DNA from: Hydrogenispora ethanolica
GTDB lineage: Bacteria; Bacillota; UBA4882; UBA8346
Assembly: GCF_004340685.1 (NCBI RefSeq)
Contig: NZ_SLUN01000002.1
Coordinates: forward strand, 186,001-250,000
Length of the DNA: 64,000 bases
Reading direction: 5' to 3'
The notes beneath the pieces are model-generated. The model saw nothing but the letters and a program-made list of their open reading frames with translations. It ran no database searches and had not been told where the DNA came from. Both the position numbers and the translations under genes were made by a program. Below, one piece after another: positions 60,095 through 64,000 of this stretch (its first letter is position 1; each line of letters opens with the position of its first letter).

Positions 60095-60409
60095 AAAGAA
60101 CTCATTTTGTGAATCCCGGCTCTCTTTGGGCGGCTGAAAGAGCTCTTTCAATCGCTCAAGAAGCTCTTTTTGTGGAAAAAGAGTTCTTTCAATCGTTGAA
60201 CAAGCTCATTTTGTGAATAAACAAGCTTGTTTTGTGAATGAACGAGCTCTTTCAGTCGTTGAACGAGCTCTTTTTGTGGATAAGTGAGCTCATTTTGTGA
60301 CTGAACGAGCTCTTTTTCGGAAGAATGAGCTCTTTCAGTCGCCCAACAAGCTCATTTTGTGAATAAAAGAGCTCATTTTGTGAATAAGTAAGCTATTTCT
60401 GTGGATAAA
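60095..60409. repeat. 21-bp tandem array E (about 15 units)
   Basis: About fifteen units of 21 bp (one of 20) with GAGCTC or AAGCTT at a fixed place. Two unit types are mixed: AGCTCATTTTGTGAATAA and GAGCTCTTTCAGTCGTTGA. Reading frames on both strands contain stops. It lies between the convergent sugar permease and acetyltransferase genes. The remaining parts of 59911-60611 hold no gene. Confidence 0.9.
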
Positions 60410-60611
60410 CGGATCCGTTGGATGGGGTTAATGATTTTCGGCTGTGGATAAGTCGGGGAAGGGCAGCTAAAATCGGGTAATGTCAGGGGGTAAAGATCTC
60501 ATGGCGCTAACTCCGGATGTCTACGGGGAGGTTCACATAGTTAAAGATACCACCCGTATACTATGGATTCGGGAACTAAAATGAACGCGGAAAACCATAT
60601 GAAACACTGAT

Positions 60612-61205
60612 TTACTTTAGCTGTTTCCTCATAACAAGCTTCTGTTCAGTTTCATAATATACGGCAAATCCACTTTTTTCATACAATGTGACAGGCCCCA
60701 TAAAATCCTCGGCTTCATCAATAAATTTTTTATTCGGATAAGCCTCCACAAAATCAAAACCGTCTTGAACCGCATCTTGGCAAACGCGTGCCACGAACCG
60801 CTTCGCAATACCCTTTCTTTTCATTTCTGGTGCAATAGCAAAGCAGAATATGGATTTCACCTTTATGCCATGGATGGATTCTTCAGTTGGCACAGAACCC
60901 ATAAACCGCCGCCAGCAGTAGCATTTTAGGCAATCCGATTTTGTATTGGCATTGCACCACCCCACAACCTTATCATCACAATAGGCAAGATAGCCTTGTA
61001 TGTTGTCACCTTTGACACATTGGATAGCGTAGTCCCTTCTTTCCGCTACCGACGATGTAAGGTCTTTCCCTTCATAATCATCATTGCACCACCAAACACA
61101 ATAGCATTTGTGTTCATCTTTATACGTAGCATGTGGCGTCGTATCAAAAAAGTGCACATAATCATCCACAAGGTCCGGCGTCAATTTACGTATCTCAATA
61201 TTCAT
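60612..61205 (-). CDS. GNAT-family N-acetyltransferase
   Basis: The ATG at 61205 with TGGAGGTAGGAAG gives 197 residues. The acetyl-CoA fold is recognised from IKVKSIFCFAIAPEMKRKGIAKRFVARVCQDA, with the R/K-x-x-G-I-A/G motif A, and YEKSGFAVYYETEQKLVMRK at the end. The N-terminal part is cysteine and tryptophan rich (HKCYCVWWCND, CLKCYCWRRF). The substrate is unknown. The gene is clearly more AT rich than its neighbours and may have been acquired. It is convergent with the GH127 operon. Confidence 0.85.
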   Translation of the reverse strand: MNIEIRKLTPDLVDDYVHFFDTTPHATYKDEHKCYCVWWCNDDYEGKDLTSSVAERRDYAIQCVKGDNIQGYLAYCDDKVVGWCNANTKSDCLKCYCWRRFMGSVPTEESIHGIKVKSIFCFAIAPEMKRKGIAKRFVARVCQDAVQDGFDFVEAYPNKKFIDEAEDFMGPVTLYEKSGFAVYYETEQKLVMRKQLK

Positions 61206-61479
61206 CTTCCTACCTCCATTACGGTCCTCTTCCCGGTCAAAGGCGAAGAAAACATAAACAATCCGCAATTCAAACTGGCCCGACAAATTCCTAATTTGTC
61301 ACGCTTGTTATCCAACTTGATATTACCATATAATTTAAAATTTGTCATTTTCGTTTCTTCATTCGCTTCCTTTTTTAAATTTACCCTGCGGCGTAATCGT
61401 TTATTCATATGACCGGCAGTTGAATTTGCCAGTGCACTCTTTGGCGGCGGAGACTTTACGGAGCAGGCCGATAAAAGTC

Positions 61480-61529
61480 TTGACTAAATTATCAGTTAAA
61501 AGTATTATAAAAATAGATAACGTTCTCTA
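61480..61529 (+). promoter_or_regulatory. Promoter with LacI operator upstream of the 61792 gene
   Basis: TTGACT (61480-61485) and TATTAT (61503-61508) are 17 bases apart. AGATAACGTTCTCT (61516-61529) follows at the expected start. It is an inverted repeat with central CG, and the flanks extend it (ATAGA...TCTAT). It matches the sites at 61678 and 62831. The long 61206-61791 spacer shows no gene. Confidence 0.8.
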
Positions 61530-61677
61530 TCATTCGGTTCGTTTTTAAAATTCCTCTAGGCAATGAGCTCGCAATTCAATGCAGCTCTATGTGGTGATAT
61601 TTGCGGTGTTCTGCGGGTTCGCTTAAATGTTCAATACGTTTGTCCCCGAAAGTTGAAGGGAAAAATTGATGTGGAAT

Positions 61678-61691
61678 AGATAACGTTTTCT
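61678..61691 (+). promoter_or_regulatory. Second LacI operator before the 61792 gene
   Basis: AGATAACGTTTTCT differs by one base from the 61516 operator. It lies 162 bases downstream, which would allow looping between two bound dimers. TAGAAT at 61701 could be a second -10 box. Confidence 0.65.
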
Positions 61692-61791
61692 GAAATACGC
61701 TAGAATTTTGGACAAATGAAATGAAAGAACGTTTTATTATCCAAAAAACTTACGGATCACTGCCGAAGCCAGTCCTTTTGGGGAGGCCCGA

Positions 61792-62814
61792 TTGCCAATG
61801 ACCAAAGTCACCATCAAAGAGGTGGCCCGAAAAGCGAATGTATCCACTTCCACCGTTTCACGGGTGTTGAATAATAATTACCCTGTCAGCGAAGAGGTTC
61901 GGGATGAAGTCCTGCGCTGCATGAAGGAACTGAATTATCAGCCCAATGGGATCGCCAGGAGCTTGAAGAACAGCAAGACCCAGATGATCGGCTTTGTGGT
62001 GGCGGACATCGCCAATCCGTATTTCATGCAGATTGCCAAGGCCATGGAAAGCGTGATCAGCAACGAAAATCATAGCCTGGTATTTTGCAGCAGCGACGGC
62101 ATCCCGCAAAAAGAGCGGAAATTACTGGAGCTGTTAAATGAGAAACGGGTCGAGGCGATGGTGATTGCTTCCTCCGATCCGGACGGTCTGTATATCAAAC
62201 AATTGGTCGATCAAGGCATGCCGGTGGTTTTAATCGATCGGAAGCTGAAAGGCGTGGACACCGACGTGGTTGTCGAAGATAATTTCAATGCCGCCTATCA
62301 GCTCACCGAATACTTAATAAAGAGCGGGCACCGGAAAATCGCCATCATTAACGTAGCGCTGTCCATCAGCGTCGGCCTGGAGCGGTTTGACGGATTTAAA
62401 GAGGCCATGAAGCATAACGACCTTCCCGTCGAGGAACGGTACGTATTCAAGGGCGGTTTTACGAGAATGGAAGCTTACCATGCCGCGAAACGGCTGATTG
62501 TCGAGAATCAAAACCATTTGCCGACGGCTATTTTCTGCGCCAACAATATTATGGCCGAAGGCGCGGTCATCGCCGTCCGGGAATTTGGAATGAAAATTCC
62601 GGATGATATCTCGATCGTTTCCTTCGGTACGGTCGACCTGCTGGAACTGATCGAGCCCAAGCTTACCATCGCCTCGCAGAATCCATACGCCATCGGGCGC
62701 AAGGCGGGGCAGATTATTTTGGACAGGGTCAATCATGACGGCAATGCCAGAGATTTTAAAGAGTATGTGATCACTTCGGATATCATTATCAGGGACTCGG
62801 TGCAAACCCTATAA
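61792..62814 (+). CDS. LacI-family repressor of the SsuBC-type importer
   Basis: TTG at 61792 or ATG at 61798 after GGGAGG; 340 or 338 residues. The helix-turn-helix is VTIKEVARKANVSTSTVSRVLNN and the hinge GIARSLKNSKT. The effector domain is complete and ends in DIIIRDSVQTL. Three AGAwAACGTTyTCT sites surround the gene (two upstream, one before the permease gene), so it probably controls itself and the importer. The inducer is not known. Confidence 0.94.
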   Translation: MPMTKVTIKEVARKANVSTSTVSRVLNNNYPVSEEVRDEVLRCMKELNYQPNGIARSLKNSKTQMIGFVVADIANPYFMQIAKAMESVISNENHSLVFCSSDGIPQKERKLLELLNEKRVEAMVIASSDPDGLYIKQLVDQGMPVVLIDRKLKGVDTDVVVEDNFNAAYQLTEYLIKSGHRKIAIINVALSISVGLERFDGFKEAMKHNDLPVEERYVFKGGFTRMEAYHAAKRLIVENQNHLPTAIFCANNIMAEGAVIAVREFGMKIPDDISIVSFGTVDLLELIEPKLTIASQNPYAIGRKAGQIILDRVNHDGNARDFKEYVITSDIIIRDSVQTL

Positions 62815-62830
62815 AAAATTTTACCTTTAT

Positions 62831-62844
62831 AGAAAACGTTCTCT
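62831..62844 (+). promoter_or_regulatory. LacI operator before the importer genes
   Basis: AGAAAACGTTCTCT lies 17 bases after the repressor stop and about 105 bases before the permease start, with extended flanks TAT...ATG. It matches the two sites upstream of the repressor gene. Confidence 0.75.
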
Positions 62845-62948
62845 ATGACGGCGCTGCTGGTTTCCTGTCACTGCGGAAGGGGGGAATGATGAAAAGTTCA
62901 ATAGCCGGGATTCAATAACGAATGAAAGGGTTATGGAGGATGGAGTCT

Positions 62949-63761
62949 ATGTCTGAGAAAAAGCAACGTTCCGGAATGGAGAAAAAGGGCGGTCTGGCCA
63001 TTGAAAATATCGGCAATGGGGCCATGCTGATCATCTCGTTCGGAACGATACTCCTTTTGTGGAGCCTGATTTCTTCAATTTCCGGAATCGGTTCGATCAT
63101 TGTCGGCCCGGCGATTGTTTTGAAAGCGCTGATCCGTAATCTTGAAAACGGGAAATTGCTGACCAATATATATGTCAGCCTGATCAGGGTTTTCGGAGGT
63201 TTTGGCCTCGGAGTCCTCGTCTCCATTCCCATCGCCTTCCTTTTGGGGTGGTATAAGCTCTTCCGGGCCATCGTCGAGCCATGGATTCAGTTTTTCCGAA
63301 CCATTCCGCCAATCGCCTTAATTCCGCTGGTCATCGTGATCTTTGGCATCGGGACCTCCGCCAAAATCGCCATTATCTTTTTTGCGGTGTTTCTGGTGAT
63401 GGTGATCACCATCTACCAGGGCATCAAAAATGTCGATCCGACTTTGATCAAAGCTGCCCGGGTCCTCGATGCCAAGGACAAAGACATTTTTTTTGATATC
63501 ATTGTACCCGCTTCTTTCCCGTATATCCTGGTGGGCATCAGACTGGGGCTGGCCACGGCCCTGACGACCTTGATCGCGGCCGAGCTCACCGGTTCGTCGC
63601 AAGGACTGGGCAATATGATTCAGGATGCGGCTCTGTATTTTAAGATGGATGAGGTAATTTTGGGGATCATCACCATCGGCGTGATTGGTTTCGTTTTGGA
63701 TAAGGTCGTGTTGTTTCTGGAACGAAAACTGACCGGATGGCAGGAGGTGCACAATCGGTGA
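62949..63761 (+). CDS. SsuC/TauC/ThiX-type ABC importer permease
   Basis: The ATG at 62949 (TGGAGG upstream) gives 270 residues. Family motifs are LTNIYVSLIRVFGGFGLGVLVSIPIAFLLGW, FFRTIPPIALIPLVIVIFGIG and the EAA-like loop IKAARVLDAKDKDIFFDIIVPASFPYILVGIR. Permeases of this class take up sulfonates, nitrate, taurine or thiamine precursors. LacI control is unusual for them and suggests a carbon-source-related ligand. It overlaps the ATPase start by four bases (GTGA). Confidence 0.93.
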   Translation: MSEKKQRSGMEKKGGLAIENIGNGAMLIISFGTILLLWSLISSISGIGSIIVGPAIVLKALIRNLENGKLLTNIYVSLIRVFGGFGLGVLVSIPIAFLLGWYKLFRAIVEPWIQFFRTIPPIALIPLVIVIFGIGTSAKIAIIFFAVFLVMVITIYQGIKNVDPTLIKAARVLDAKDKDIFFDIIVPASFPYILVGIRLGLATALTTLIAAELTGSSQGLGNMIQDAALYFKMDEVILGIITIGVIGFVLDKVVLFLERKLTGWQEVHNR

Positions 63762-64000
63762 TAAGTACCCGCGATAATCAGCGAATCGAGATCGAAATCA
63801 AGGATGTCAGCAAAGTTTTCGAAGGCAGGACCGGTCCCAACGTGGCCTTGGAGACGGTAAATCTCAACTTGATGCAAAACGAGTTTGTCTCCGTGGTCGG
63901 CCCGAGCGGCTGCGGCAAAACCACGCTGCTGAACATCATCGCCGGCTTGTTGGAACCGACCACCGGGTCGGTGCGGGTCGGCGGCAAAGAAGTGCGCGGC
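63758..64000 (+). CDS. SsuB/TauB-type ABC importer ATPase, N-terminal part
   Basis: The gene starts at GTG 63758 after AGGAGG and runs off the window. The visible 81 residues include IEIEIKDVSKVFEG, Walker A as GPSGCGKTTLLN and IIAGLLEPTTGSVRVGGK. It energises the permease before it. The binding protein is not in view and is probably further right. Confidence 0.93.
   Translation, partial: MISTRDNQRIEIEIKDVSKVFEGRTGPNVALETVNLNLMQNEFVSVVGPSGCGKTTLLNIIAGLLEPTTGSVRVGGKEVRG

Noticed and set aside
9578-60409. CRISPR arrays
   Set aside because: The tandem arrays have no unique spacers between constant repeats, the unit is only 21 bp, and no cas gene is in the window.
61206-61791. Small genes in the long leader of the 61792 repressor
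   Set aside because: Short open frames here lack ribosome sites and family features; the region is explained by promoters and two operators.

Overview
The window looks like chromosomal DNA of a GC-rich, spore-forming member of the Bacillota (Firmicutes). GerP-type spore-coat proteins and a Spo0E-like phosphatase point to endospores. Strong AGGAGG ribosome sites, GTG and TTG starts, LacI, MocR and BlaI/BlaR1 regulators and a fructose-type PTS fit the phylum. Both complete solute-binding proteins (32594-33556, 56598-57938) have signal peptides without a lipobox cysteine, and a CsgG/LpoB-like exported protein lies at the left edge. I infer, weakly, a two-membrane lineage, possibly near Hydrogenispora/Limnochordia. 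This is inference, not a database result.

Layout. 1-3.5 kb: an exported protein fragment and a GH51 arabinofuranosidase facing a LacI regulator. 3.6-7.4 kb: a heterodimeric ABC exporter with one degenerate ATP site. 7.4-9.4 kb: a gerP-like spore cluster interrupted by dispersed repeats. 10-12.1 kb: a zinc-ribbon membrane protein and azlCD with an XRE-cupin regulator. 13-20.4 kb: an AT-richer type I restriction island (hsdM-hsdS-DUF6602-like gene-hsdR), a tRNA-Thr remnant and a ribbon-helix-helix repressor. 20.5-25.2 kb: a Spo0E-like protein, a foldback element, panE, a SEC-C protein and a DegT-type aminotransferase. 25.4-28.6 kb: a subclass B1 metallo-beta-lactamase with its own BlaI and BlaR1. 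28.9-33.6 kb: a BMP/nucleoside-type ABC importer, then an AraC regulator. 35.4-39.4 kb: a methyltransferase and a MocR regulator with a paired aminotransferase. 39.6-43.7 kb: a TetR-led operon for a two-subunit HgdB-like iron-sulfur enzyme and its activase. 43.8-45.1 kb: mtnN-luxS. 45.4-52.9 kb: a complete PTS operon (PRD regulator, HPr, IIA, IIB, IIC, class II aldolase, enzyme I). 53.3-59.9 kb: a LacI-controlled beta-L-arabinofuranoside operon (GH127 plus ABC importer). 60.6-64 kb: an acetyltransferase and a LacI-controlled SsuBC-type importer cut by the window edge.

The genes work in self-contained modules. Three LacI regulators each sit beside a different palindromic operator that also fronts their likely target genes. 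GH51 and GH127 enzymes together suggest use of arabinose-containing plant glycans. mtnN and luxS form the two-step recycling of S-adenosylhomocysteine. The PTS operon carries its own general proteins and could work without any other PTS locus.

The most unusual feature is non-genic. Five tandem arrays, each with an exact or near-exact 21-bp period, occupy intergenic DNA at four loci. The unit sequence differs by array, and most arrays carry a short palindromic core. Three of the four loci lie between convergent genes. A second family, a roughly 130-bp structured element with TTTATCAC arms, occurs in four full copies and one partial copy, and its hairpin stem changes compensatorily between copies. 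Two further foldback elements, one next to a duplicated Spo0E tail, and a hairpin insertion that duplicated the hsdR start region add to an unusually repeat-rich set of spacers.
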